From Lysobacterales bacterium (GTDB taxonomy: Bacteria > Pseudomonadota > Gammaproteobacteria > Xanthomonadales > Marinicellaceae), in the NCBI GenBank assembly GCA_026988115.1, contig JALSLV010000102.1:25269-89268 (forward strand): a stretch of 64,000 nucleotides of DNA. Direction: 5' to 3'. The notes under the pieces were generated by a model. That model was not told where the DNA came from and ran no database searches. It worked only from the letters and a program-made list of their open reading frames with translations. The translations under genes were made by a program, and so were the position numbers. Shown in pieces: positions 39,539 through 48,476 of this stretch. Position 1 is the first letter of the stretch. The number at the start of each line of letters is the position of its first letter.

Positions 39539-39862
39539 TTAAAAAGGCAGTTTGAATCCTTCTGGTAATTGCATTCCACCCATCATGTCTGCCATTGAGC
39601 CTTGAGTTTCGGCAACTATTTTATTTTGTGCGTCATTAAATGCAGCGATAATCAAGTCTTCCATCATTTCCCTATCGCCATCAAGCATATCGTAGTCGAT
39701 ATCGAGTTTTTTTAGCATGCCTTTGCCTGTCATCAAAACCTTGACTATTCCTGCTCCCGCATGACCTTCGATTATTTTATTGGCGAGTTCGGCTTGTTGC
39801 TTTTGCATTTGCTCTTGCATTTTTTGAGCTTGTTGCATCATATTTCCTAATTGTCCTTTCAT
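39539..39862 (-). CDS. ybaB: YbaB/EbfC nucleoid-associated protein
   Basis: The 107-residue protein has the family layout: an N-terminal glutamine- and methionine-rich helix (MMQQAQKMQEQMQKQQAEL), a central sheet (GIVKVLMTGKGMLKKLDID) and a C-terminal helix. It forms DNA-binding dimers. It lies between dnaX and recR with gaps of 4 and 1 bases, as in most gammaproteobacteria. Confidence 0.96.
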   Translation of the reverse strand: MKGQLGNMMQQAQKMQEQMQKQQAELANKIIEGHAGAGIVKVLMTGKGMLKKLDIDYDMLDGDREMMEDLIIAAFNDAQNKIVAETQGSMADMMGGMQLPEGFKLPF

Positions 39863-39866
39863 TTTT

Positions 39867-41543
39867 CTATACCTCTAAAAAATTTTGACCGTCTTTGATT
39901 TGAATCACTTGTGCATCAAAGTTTTCTTGCATGTTTTGCACAAATGGGTTTTGTGAAACTTTTTGTTTAGTTTCTTGTACATTTGTATCTTGAATTAGTT
40001 GTTCTGTTCGGGCGATTGTTTGGGTGTGGTCGCCGCCTTCGCAAATTTCTACTGCAATGGTTTCTCGAACACAATCCAGCAACGCTTTCTTTAAATTTTT
40101 ACATGCTCTATCCGTCATAAAAGCATGGGTTTGCTTATCAACCGATAACACCAGCTTACCCTTATCATTACTCACAACCAGTGAATTTCTTGCCAATTCT
40201 CTTGCTGTTCCGCGTATCGGCAAGGCATTAAAAATGCTTGCCCAATTTGTTTGGGTTATTTCATTTAGATTGAACTGTTGTTGAACTGGTGGTATTTCTT
40301 GCACTGTCAGGGTTTGTTCTGGATATATCGGTTCCCCCTTTAGGTTTTGTGCAGAATTAGTTTGATTGGGTTGATTAATAGTGGATTGAGTTGTATTTTG
40401 CTGCTGATTTAGTTGACCTGGAGTCGATTCAGGTGTTTTTTTTTCTGCTGTTGGAAATTGTCCAATTTTAAAAGCGAACAATCGCAATATTGTCATTTCA
40501 AAGCCTGTTTTGCTGTCGGGTGCTAAATTTATTTCTTCTTGTCCTTTAATCACGATTTGGTAATACAATTGCACTTGTTCATGAGAAACGCCTTGAGCAA
40601 ATTTAACAAGAGTTTGTTTATCGAACCGTGAACTTTCGACGTATTTGTTTAAAATTTGCAGCAATGAGATTTCATGTAACAACAATGCCATATCATTTAG
40701 GAATAAGGCATAGTCTGGTGACATTTCAAATATTTGTTGCAGTTGCGATGATAAATTTTCAGCATCCTTTGCGGCAATATAAGTCAACAAATCCACAACA
40801 CTGTTTTTATCAATGGTGCCAAGCATGAGCTTAACGCCTTCTTCTTTGACATTTCCCGCACCAAAGGCTATGGATTGATCTAGCAAACTCAATCCATCGC
40901 GCATAGAGCCCTCAGCTGCACGTGCAATAAGTTCTATGGCACTGGCATCGTAGGCAATATTTTGCAACTCCAATAGCTTAATTAAGTGATTATTGATTTG
41001 TGTTAGGCTTAATCGTTTAAGGTTAAACTGTAAACAACGTGAGAGTACCGTTACGGGTAATTTCTTGGGTTCTGTTGTTGCCAATAAAAACTTAACATGC
41101 GGAGGTGGTTCTTCGAGCGTTTTTAACAAGGCATTAAAACTACTTTTAGAAAACATGTGGACTTCATCAATGAGGTAGATTTTGTAACGTCCGCTGGTTG
41201 GCGCGTATTGAACATTTTCGAGCAACTCTCGGGTGTCATCCACTCCTGTTCGTGAAGCGGCATCAACTTCAACCAAATCCACAAAACGCCCTTCTGATAT
41301 TTGCGTGCAAGCCGAACAAACTCCACAAGGAGAACCTGTTACGCCTTTTTCACAGTTTAATGCTTTGGCAAGGATTCGTGCCACGGTGGTTTTGCCCACA
41401 CCTCGTGTTCCGGTAAATAAAAAGGCATGGTGGATTCTGTCGTTTTCTAAACCATTTATCAGTGCTTGAGATACGTGTTCTTGCCCGACAAGTTCCGTAA
41501 AGTTTTGTGGTCTAAATTGGCGTGCAAGGGCTTGGTAGCTCAT
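39867..41543 (-). CDS. dnaX: DNA polymerase III gamma/tau subunit
   Basis: The 558-residue protein has the clamp-loader ATPase: P-loop GTRGVGKTT, the zinc Cys cluster (CEKGVTGSPCGVCSAC), DEVHM and SRC. Domain III ends near residue 350. A glutamine-, asparagine- and proline-rich linker follows (about 375-425), then the tau-specific C-terminus. A run of nine A at codons 367-370 lies at the domain III/linker border. A -1 shift there reads AAC ACC TGA, ending a gamma-like product of about 371 residues. The full frame encodes tau. Confidence 0.96.
   Translation of the reverse strand: MSYQALARQFRPQNFTELVGQEHVSQALINGLENDRIHHAFLFTGTRGVGKTTVARILAKALNCEKGVTGSPCGVCSACTQISEGRFVDLVEVDAASRTGVDDTRELLENVQYAPTSGRYKIYLIDEVHMFSKSSFNALLKTLEEPPPHVKFLLATTEPKKLPVTVLSRCLQFNLKRLSLTQINNHLIKLLELQNIAYDASAIELIARAAEGSMRDGLSLLDQSIAFGAGNVKEEGVKLMLGTIDKNSVVDLLTYIAAKDAENLSSQLQQIFEMSPDYALFLNDMALLLHEISLLQILNKYVESSRFDKQTLVKFAQGVSHEQVQLYYQIVIKGQEEINLAPDSKTGFEMTILRLFAFKIGQFPTAEKKTPESTPGQLNQQQNTTQSTINQPNQTNSAQNLKGEPIYPEQTLTVQEIPPVQQQFNLNEITQTNWASIFNALPIRGTARELARNSLVVSNDKGKLVLSVDKQTHAFMTDRACKNLKKALLDCVRETIAVEICEGGDHTQTIARTEQLIQDTNVQETKQKVSQNPFVQNMQENFDAQVIQIKDGQNFLEV
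40436..40445 (-). promoter_or_regulatory. Candidate dnaX slippage site (A9)
   Basis: On the coding strand G followed by nine A spans codons GAA AAA AAA A. A -1 ribosomal shift or one extra A in the transcript leads to TGA three codons on; a +1 shift meets TAA after about 12 codons. A 5-bp stem ACCTG/CAGGT starts two bases downstream. Programmed slippage in dnaX is known in E. coli (ribosomal) and Thermus (transcriptional, on an A9 run). Confidence 0.6.
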
Positions 41544-41634
41544 AAATGATTTGGTTCGATTTGAAAGATTTAGTATGAAGTTTTTTGCTTAAATAATCAA
41601 TGTTTTAACTGCATTTTTTAAAAAACTAAGTTGA

Positions 41635-41973
41635 TTAATCCGACTGCCCTAATTTTTTAAACCCTGATATGCTTAAATTCAACCAACCCAGAATCAATAA
41701 ACTGCCACCTATCGGTATCAACCAAGTCAATGAAGATTGACCAAATAAAACCAAAACATATAAACCACCGCAAAACAGCAAAACACCTAACAGCATGCTG
41801 ATTATTGTGGAACGAATCCAAAAATCAGGCGATTTTATCGAAGCTAACCACAACAGTAAAATGGCATGCAACAACTGAAAAACAATGGCATTATTGAACA
41901 ACAAATACATCTCAGAACTTCTATCGAGTTTAAAAAAATGACTTCCTGCTGCAGCTAAAATTACTGCCGTCAT
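41635..41973 (-). CDS. DUF423 family membrane protein
   Basis: About 112 residues from the first ATG, with four hydrophobic segments, of the DUF423 (YgdD-like) family. The family normally starts with a hydrophobic segment before the AAAGSHFFKL motif. Upstream in the same frame the codons for TNKITFIIAAVYG continue the homology to an ATT at 42018, right at the stop of the preceding gene. The true start is therefore probably a rare ATT, giving about 127 residues. The function is unknown. Confidence 0.8.
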   Translation of the reverse strand: MTAVILAAAGSHFFKLDRSSEMYLLFNNAIVFQLLHAILLLWLASIKSPDFWIRSTIISMLLGVLLFCGGLYVLVLFGQSSLTWLIPIGGSLLILGWLNLSISGFKKLGQSD

Positions 41974-42013
41974 TCCATAGACGGCAGCAATGATGAAGGT
42001 TATTTTATTGGTA

Positions 42014-43000
42014 TTAATTAGCTTTCTCTTTTGCTTTTTTCGGAATGTCTTCTATTATATCACTTAAGTTTTTATTCAGTGCATCAATTTTAAACTGGGG
42101 CACCAAATAAATCCACTGACCCACTTGTTTCTCTATAGCTGGCAAAGAATCTGCTTGTTCAACTGTGAATTTTACGTAGTTTTTGTCTTTGTACTTATAC
42201 AGATTCATATGGTAAACAACCCCTGAAAACAGTTCATAAGTTACGGTATTGATTAGTTTTGATTCCGCTAAGTCAATTTCCTTAACGACATCATCAACAG
42301 TAAATTTAGACAAACCATTGGCTAAAACCTTAAACATAATGGCTTTTTTAACCTGTTTGTTTTTAGGAATATTCTCAAGCGCAAAAGATTCATCTTGTGG
42401 TGATTCCTTTGCAATCTTGAAGGCTTCTTTGTCGCTTGACTTATAAGAAACGGATTTAACTGCAGAACTGTCCACATCAACAATGGTTTTTATCATCCAA
42501 TATTTCTTATCCATATTAATTTGCAATCGACCTTCTGCTAACCACGACAATTTATCTGCATTCTTTCGGACGTAAGTTCCCTGCCCTTTTGTGGAATTTT
42601 TGCCCATAAAAACATCAGCTAAAACCTCTCCAGATGCCAGCAACTTAACATGAACCGCACCAGCTTCGTCCAATCCGAGTCGAATGTAATTTTGAGGGTT
42701 ACTGGTTTTGGCTTGTTTTAGTTTAAATTTTCTTAAGCTCAATAGCATGTCAGCAATTTTATTGGTATCCGCAAAATACGAATCAAGTTCTTGAATACGC
42801 CAAGTGCTATCCTTTTTGAAAAGGTGCAGTCTTTCTTGACCTTGACTTAATGTGATTGCATCAATGTCATTGATTTTATTCTGTAACGCAGGAATGAGCA
42901 GCGAACTTTCAACACTTGTGGTTTTTTTATTTTGCAATACAAAATAGCTAATCACCGCCAACAACAAAACAAGAACAATTAGGTATTTACTATTTTTCAT
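42014..43000 (-). CDS. DUF4340 domain protein of Gld-like ABC cassette
   Basis: The 328-residue protein has one N-terminal membrane segment and an extracytoplasmic DUF4340 domain. ATG at 43000 follows an excellent Shine-Dalgarno (GGAGG, 5 bases) and overlaps the GldG-like stop by 11 bases, so it is coupled to it. Such proteins regularly accompany the ABC ATPase, permease and GldG-like genes in gammaproteobacteria. The function is unknown; an envelope partner of the transporter is likely. Confidence 0.87.
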   Translation of the reverse strand: MKNSKYLIVLVLLLAVISYFVLQNKKTTSVESSLLIPALQNKINDIDAITLSQGQERLHLFKKDSTWRIQELDSYFADTNKIADMLLSLRKFKLKQAKTSNPQNYIRLGLDEAGAVHVKLLASGEVLADVFMGKNSTKGQGTYVRKNADKLSWLAEGRLQINMDKKYWMIKTIVDVDSSAVKSVSYKSSDKEAFKIAKESPQDESFALENIPKNKQVKKAIMFKVLANGLSKFTVDDVVKEIDLAESKLINTVTYELFSGVVYHMNLYKYKDKNYVKFTVEQADSLPAIEKQVGQWIYLVPQFKIDALNKNLSDIIEDIPKKAKEKAN

Positions 43001-44834
43001 ATTTACCTCCATTCTTTCTGGGTTTGAACCACAAGACAAACACCCCAATTAAACTTATTAATAATGGCAAAAGTCCTATATTGATAATTTTTAATTGCGT
43101 TCCTAAATCTTTTATGTCTTTATCCAATGAACGGCGAACTTCTCGGAGCTTTTTACGCACCTCTAGCTTTTCTTCTTGAAACTTTTTCAATTCTTGCTCT
43201 TGTTCGGGACTCATTATCATGCGATCTTGTTGACCTTTTTCACGCTGAATTTGATTAAGCTTTTGCTCGGTTTCACGCAGCCTTTGTTTCAGGACATTCT
43301 CTTGTTCTCTGAATTTTTTATCCGAGGCTTTTTGCAGCTCAAGCACTTTAGTAAATGGACGGGCTGAATTTTTACGTCCACGAATATTTATCAAATCTGG
43401 GCTACCTGACATATTATCCAATAAATTTATCACGAGATTGCCATTATCTGCAAAAGCAGAAAAAACACTTCGACCAAAAAAGTTCTGGCTTTTTACCCAC
43501 ATTTGGTTAAATAAAATATCCACATCAGCAAACAAAACCACTTTGGGCTCACTATTCTCCATCACTACAGCAGATTCATCTTGCCCCTCTATGCCTTTGG
43601 GAAAAGCTGTTTTTATCACACCTGTTAAACGCCCTGCTATGGAATAATTTTTTCCATCTGCTTTGTAGTTTTTTGCCAAAGTGTTGGGATCAATCAAAAA
43701 CTTCATGACATCACTGGACTTTGTTGTTGCTGATTTGGAGCTAGTTAAAATATTCTGCATATTATCGGATTCAAAATACCCTGCTGCCGCAACATTGATT
43801 GTTGTTAAATCACGAGTAATGATATCCTCTTTATTAAATGCATCATCGGTAAGAGCCAAAATAGCAAGATGCCGTTGTGGTCGAGCACCTTGTCGTGTTT
43901 GCACATTCAGGGCATATCTTTCATCAAGCAATAACTTTTTTGCATCGTAGTTGACATTCCAAGCCTTAAACAAAGGCGCTAAATCAGAATTTCTTTCGGC
44001 TTGGTAAGCATTCATTGGGTTATTTGGGTCTGGAATAATAACCTCTGCTTGTGCAAATGGATCAACAAATGCCACTAATCGTCCACCTTTCATAACAAAT
44101 TGATCAATGGCAAAAAGGGTTTTCTCTGGTAGGTTTTTGGGATGAATCAACAACAGCACATCGGTATCAATAGTTTGCGCATCTGACGCAATCTTTATAA
44201 CCTCATAATCTTTTTGTAATTGACTAACAAAAACTTGCGCAGGAACAGATTGCCCCGTACTCTGGTCATAATGAGCCATAACATCAATTGAACTTAATAT
44301 GCCAATAGATTTCTTTTCAGGTTTATTCAAACTATTGATTAATTGAGCGATATCGTATTCTAAAAAAGACTCTCTATCGGGCTGTAAAAAAGGAATGATT
44401 TCAACGCTATCTAGTGTATTTTCACCGACCAAGCCAAAAAACACATTCTCACCTCCATCTCCAACTGGCAAGGCTTGCAAGCCATATTGAGAGGCTTCAT
44501 CTTCTTCAGGTGAAAATGTTTTTGGGTCAATCAAACTAACCTTAAGCTTTGACCCTGAATAGCGTTTCATCTCGTTGAGCAAATCCATAACGGTGTTTTT
44601 ATAGGTGCGCAACATGGGAATATTGTGTGTGGCTTCGTCAGAAAAATACACTTTTAATTGTATATTTTCATCTATCGATTTAAGGATGTTTTTTGTCCCA
44701 TCATTTAAAGTAAAGAGCTTGTTTTCGGTCAAATCCATTCGAGCTTGTGAAAAAACACCCGATTGACTGATAATAATCGAACCCAAAAGGAATATTGCAA
44801 TTAATAATAAAATTTTTGTTGTATTTGATTTCAT
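42990..44834 (-). CDS. GldG-like auxiliary protein of ABC transporter
   Basis: The 614-residue protein has an N-terminal membrane segment, a long extracytoplasmic region with the GldG/ABC-type family features (ENKLFTLNDGTKNILKSID, LPVGDGGENVFFG), a coiled coil at about 515-580 and a C-terminal membrane segment. In Bacteroidetes GldA-GldF-GldG is linked to gliding; the gammaproteobacterial relatives are uncharacterised. It follows the permease by 10 bases. Confidence 0.88.
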   Translation of the reverse strand: MKSNTTKILLLIAIFLLGSIIISQSGVFSQARMDLTENKLFTLNDGTKNILKSIDENIQLKVYFSDEATHNIPMLRTYKNTVMDLLNEMKRYSGSKLKVSLIDPKTFSPEEDEASQYGLQALPVGDGGENVFFGLVGENTLDSVEIIPFLQPDRESFLEYDIAQLINSLNKPEKKSIGILSSIDVMAHYDQSTGQSVPAQVFVSQLQKDYEVIKIASDAQTIDTDVLLLIHPKNLPEKTLFAIDQFVMKGGRLVAFVDPFAQAEVIIPDPNNPMNAYQAERNSDLAPLFKAWNVNYDAKKLLLDERYALNVQTRQGARPQRHLAILALTDDAFNKEDIITRDLTTINVAAAGYFESDNMQNILTSSKSATTKSSDVMKFLIDPNTLAKNYKADGKNYSIAGRLTGVIKTAFPKGIEGQDESAVVMENSEPKVVLFADVDILFNQMWVKSQNFFGRSVFSAFADNGNLVINLLDNMSGSPDLINIRGRKNSARPFTKVLELQKASDKKFREQENVLKQRLRETEQKLNQIQREKGQQDRMIMSPEQEQELKKFQEEKLEVRKKLREVRRSLDKDIKDLGTQLKIINIGLLPLLISLIGVFVLWFKPRKNGGKYEK

Positions 44835-44844
44835 TGTTTTCTCC

Positions 44845-45579
44845 TTAATCTGCCTTTTTCATGTCTAAAACAAGTGACGTTGCATAAAGCCATACAGAAA
44901 TGACCATAAGGAAATACAACATATCTCCCAAATCAAGCACACCCTTGTTTATGCTGATATAGTGTGTCAAAAAACTCATTGATGCAATGGTGTCCACTAA
45001 AAATTGAGGTAGCCACGCATTAAAGAAATCTAAAACCATGGGCAAACCAGCCAACAAAAATAAAAAACAAATAACAGCTGTTAAGATAAAGGCAATCACT
45101 TGATTTTTGCTAGCGACAGAAATGCATGAACCAATAGCTAAAAAAGCCCCTGCCAACAATAAACTGCCAAGATAACTGGCAAAAATCAAGCCATTATCAG
45201 GTTCTCCTAAGTAGTTAATCGAAATCCAGATTGGAAAAGTCAGAAATAGAGCTATGGCAACAAATATCCAAGCCGATAAAAACTTACCTAAGACTAAATC
45301 ACTTTGTTTGACGGGCAAAGTCATCAACAATTCAATATTACCACTGCGCCTTTCCTCTGACCACATGCGCATTGACACCGCTGGCACTAAAAACAGGTAT
45401 AACCACGGATGGAAAGTAAAAAATGGAGACAAATCTGCCTGACCTCGTTCGTATAAGCCGCCAAGATAGAAAGCAAAAACACCGCTTAACATTAAGAAAA
45501 TCACAATAAAAACATAGGCAATCGGTGTTGAAAAATAACCTTGTAATTCACGTTTAATAATTGCCATTTTAGCACTCAT
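44845..45579 (-). CDS. ABC-2 type permease (GldF-like)
   Basis: The 244-residue protein has about six membrane segments and the motif MRMWSEERRSGNIELLMTLP, typical of ABC-2 permeases of the GldF type. It starts at the stop of the ATPase gene (one-base overlap). It is the membrane channel of the cassette; the substrate is unknown. Confidence 0.92.
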   Translation of the reverse strand: MSAKMAIIKRELQGYFSTPIAYVFIVIFLMLSGVFAFYLGGLYERGQADLSPFFTFHPWLYLFLVPAVSMRMWSEERRSGNIELLMTLPVKQSDLVLGKFLSAWIFVAIALFLTFPIWISINYLGEPDNGLIFASYLGSLLLAGAFLAIGSCISVASKNQVIAFILTAVICFLFLLAGLPMVLDFFNAWLPQFLVDTIASMSFLTHYISINKGVLDLGDMLYFLMVISVWLYATSLVLDMKKAD

Positions 45580-46514
45580 TACGCCACCTCCTTAACATCA
45601 TCTAGGGTGACATTTCTAAACACTTCATCTAAACGCCCGGCTTCCATGGATAATCGTGTAACCGAAATTTTGTGTTTCTTTAAAAAAGCACTGATTTCAT
45701 CAAATATATAAATACTTTGTGCTGGAAATACGGTTGTCTTTTTACGCTTTGCATCGTATTCAACATCGCGCACGCAACCCATCGCTTTAATTTCTTCTAA
45801 TAATGAAAAATCTATTGTGGCATCAAAAGTGACTGCATTGTGGTATTTAGACATGTTTTCTAATTCTGCAGGTGTATTATCTGCTACAATTTTACCATTG
45901 GCTATAATAATCGCACGATCACAAACCGCATGGACCTCTTCTAAGATATGGGTCGAAATAATAATCGTTTTCTCTTTTGCCATGGATGTAATGAGTTCTC
46001 TAACATCGTGCTTTTGATTTGGGTCTAAACCATCAGTTGGCTCATCCATGACCAATACTTCAGGGTTGTGAATTATCGCTTGAGCAAGTCCTACTCGACG
46101 TTTGTATCCCTTTGATAAGGTCTCTATGCGTTGGTAATAAACTTTATTTAAATTAATTCTTTCAATGACTTCATCCACTTTGGTTGCAATCATCTCTTTA
46201 GGAATACCTCGCATCTGAGCAATGAAAATTAAAAAATCACAAACTTTCATTTCATCGTAACTCGGAGCACCTTCAGGCAAATAACCAATTTTATTTTTAA
46301 CCGCAATTGGGTCACTAAACAAATCAATACCACAAACTTTAATCTCGCCAGATGTTGGTTGCAGAAAACCAGTAATCATTTTCATTGTGGTTGACTTACC
46401 TGCACCATTTGGTCCAAGAAACCCAAGCACTTCACCTTTATTGGCAACAAAAGATAAATCATCAACCGCAGTGAATTGGTTGAAAACCTTCGATAAGTTT
46501 TTACATTCAATCAT
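45579..46514 (-). CDS. ABC transporter ATPase (GldA-like)
   Basis: The 311-residue protein has Walker A GPNGAGKST, signature LSKGYKRRVGLAQA, Walker B VLVMDEPTDGLD and a switch His in STHILEE. The C-terminal extension of about 90 residues is typical of GldA/CcmA-like ATPases. It heads the four-gene cassette ATPase-permease-GldG-DUF4340. Confidence 0.95.
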   Translation of the reverse strand: MIECKNLSKVFNQFTAVDDLSFVANKGEVLGFLGPNGAGKSTTMKMITGFLQPTSGEIKVCGIDLFSDPIAVKNKIGYLPEGAPSYDEMKVCDFLIFIAQMRGIPKEMIATKVDEVIERINLNKVYYQRIETLSKGYKRRVGLAQAIIHNPEVLVMDEPTDGLDPNQKHDVRELITSMAKEKTIIISTHILEEVHAVCDRAIIIANGKIVADNTPAELENMSKYHNAVTFDATIDFSLLEEIKAMGCVRDVEYDAKRKKTTVFPAQSIYIFDEISAFLKKHKISVTRLSMEAGRLDEVFRNVTLDDVKEVA

Positions 46515-46681
46515 AATTTCCCTCGAATAAATATTATTATATTGTCTGAATTCTGTGTTAGAATTGTCGGCGTTATTTTTACCATTTTTTTGAAAAAAAT
46601 CAAGTGTAAAATCAACACGGTAAAAACAACTTCTTTTAGAGAGACTTTCTTATTAAAAAGTTCAATTAAAATTTAAAAAAT

Positions 46682-47695
46682 ATGATAACACAACTCAATA
46701 AATTACCAGAAGGTATTTTAGACTTAAGCGCAGACCAACTTTACACCAAAATTGATAACCACACTCTCATCCATTTGACAGGGAAAATTCAACGCCCAGT
46801 GTTTATTTCTATCCTGCAACATGGAAACGAATACACAGGCTGGGATGCTCTTAAAGATTACTTGAACAACCACCAACATGTTTTACCCCGTTCTTTGAGC
46901 ATCTTATTTGGCAATATTCAAGCCGCTAAATACAACATCAGACAAATTGAAGGGGAAGCTGACTTTAACCGCAGATGGCCAAGCCACCTCAACCTTGATG
47001 GACCTATTGCAAGAACCATGCGTGAAATAACTGACATCATGATTCAAAGAAAACCATTTGCCAGTGTTGACATACATAACAATTCGGGAAGAAATCCCCA
47101 TTATTCAGGAATTAATTCCTTAGAGCCAGAATTTATCAATTTAGCCTCTTTGTTTTCAGATACGATGATTTACTTTACCAGCCCTGCCGGAATCCAATCA
47201 GGAGCTTTTGCCAAGTTTTGTCCATCTGTTACCGTTGAATGTGGCTTATCTGGCGCAGCCGATGGTAAAGAACAAACCCATACCTTTCTTGAGCTATTGC
47301 TTTCTCAATCTAACTTACTCAATGTTCCTGGCATACTCGAGCACCAAAAAGTATATGAAATTCAATATTCAATAAGAATAAAAGAAGGCATAGAATTTGG
47401 CTTTGACCAAGACAATGACTTAATCTTAGCCAAAGATTTGGATTATTTGAACTTTCATCAAGTTGCAGTTGGAGAAGATTTTGGCAAGATAAATGGTAAA
47501 TTAGCGGAAAAACAAATTATGCCCTTTGCCATTATTGATGAAAATAATTGCGAAGTTGCTAATGATTATTTCACCATCAAAAACAACCACATTATTTGCA
47601 GTAAAAGCTTTGTTCCTGCAATGATTACTCAAAACATAAAAGCAATTAAGAATGATTGCCTTTGTTATATTATGCAACCAATAAATAAGATCTAA
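46682..47695 (+). CDS. Succinylglutamate desuccinylase/aspartoacylase-family zinc peptidase
   Basis: The 337-residue M14-type amidohydrolase has zinc ligands His47 and Glu50 in HGNEYTG, a third His near 132 in VDIHNNSG, and a likely catalytic Glu in TVECGLSG. The family removes acyl groups from amino acids or peptides. It is divergent from the ABC cassette and followed 11 bases later by an SDR gene. The substrate is not predictable from sequence. Confidence 0.88.
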   Translation: MITQLNKLPEGILDLSADQLYTKIDNHTLIHLTGKIQRPVFISILQHGNEYTGWDALKDYLNNHQHVLPRSLSILFGNIQAAKYNIRQIEGEADFNRRWPSHLNLDGPIARTMREITDIMIQRKPFASVDIHNNSGRNPHYSGINSLEPEFINLASLFSDTMIYFTSPAGIQSGAFAKFCPSVTVECGLSGAADGKEQTHTFLELLLSQSNLLNVPGILEHQKVYEIQYSIRIKEGIEFGFDQDNDLILAKDLDYLNFHQVAVGEDFGKINGKLAEKQIMPFAIIDENNCEVANDYFTIKNNHIICSKSFVPAMITQNIKAIKNDCLCYIMQPINKI

Positions 47696-47706
47696 GGTAA
47701 ATAAAC

Positions 47707-48474
47707 ATGAAACTAAAAAACGTAAAAGCCATTATTACTGGCGGAATTTCAGGCTTAGGTTTAGCCTGTGCTCGAAAAATCATCTCCGATGGTGGTCAAG
47801 TTGCTCTTTTTGACATTAACCAAGAGGCAGCACAAACGGTACTGGATGAACTCGGCTCACGTGCCAGTTTTTACAAAACCGATGTCAGTAACGAAAATAA
47901 TGTAATACAGTCATGTACACAAGCCAATGAAGACATGAATGGTTTAAATGTTGCCATTAACTGCGCAGGTGTTTTATCTGCTGGCAGAGTATTGGGTAGA
48001 GAAGCCCCAATGGCAACCGATTATTTTTCTAAAGCAATTATGATTAACTTGATTGGCAGTTTTAATATAGCTAAAACTGCTGCCAATATCATGCAAAACA
48101 ATGAAAGCGATAACGATGGTCAACGTGGCGTTATCATTAATACTGCCTCAATTGCCGCCTATGAAGGGCAAATTGGGCAAGCCGCTTATTCGGCATCAAA
48201 AGCGGGTATTATAGGCATGGCTTTGCCCATGGCGCGAGAGTTTACGCGCATTGGTGTGCGGGTTATGACTATCGCTCCGGGGGTATTTATGACACCGATG
48301 GTTTCGGGCATGCCAGATCAGGTTAAAGAAGCCTTGGGCGCTGCGGTTCCTTTCCCTTCACGATTGGGCAATCCTGCAGAGTTTGCTGATACCATGGCAC
48401 ATATTGTTGAAAACACCTACCTTAATGGTTCCGTTATTCGCCTTGATGGAGCCATTCGCTTACAAGCCAAATAA
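47707..48474 (+). CDS. SDR oxidoreductase, 3-hydroxyacyl-CoA dehydrogenase type
   Basis: The 255-residue short-chain dehydrogenase has the Rossmann motif TGGISGLGLA (residues 11-20), NCAG, a Ser in NTASIAAYEG and the YSASK active site (Tyr161, Lys165). The overall sequence, including GQAAYSASKAGIIGMALPMARE, resembles the type II 3-hydroxyacyl-CoA dehydrogenase (HSD17B10) group of fatty acid oxidation. The 3' end meets a convergent gene 2 bases away. Confidence 0.92.
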   Translation: MKLKNVKAIITGGISGLGLACARKIISDGGQVALFDINQEAAQTVLDELGSRASFYKTDVSNENNVIQSCTQANEDMNGLNVAINCAGVLSAGRVLGREAPMATDYFSKAIMINLIGSFNIAKTAANIMQNNESDNDGQRGVIINTASIAAYEGQIGQAAYSASKAGIIGMALPMAREFTRIGVRVMTIAPGVFMTPMVSGMPDQVKEALGAAVPFPSRLGNPAEFADTMAHIVENTYLNGSVIRLDGAIRLQAK

Positions 48475-48476
48475 CG

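Noticed and set aside
41544..41634. 4.5S SRP RNA upstream of dnaX
   Set aside because: The conserved GGTCAGG...GGAAGG apical motif is absent from this short gap.
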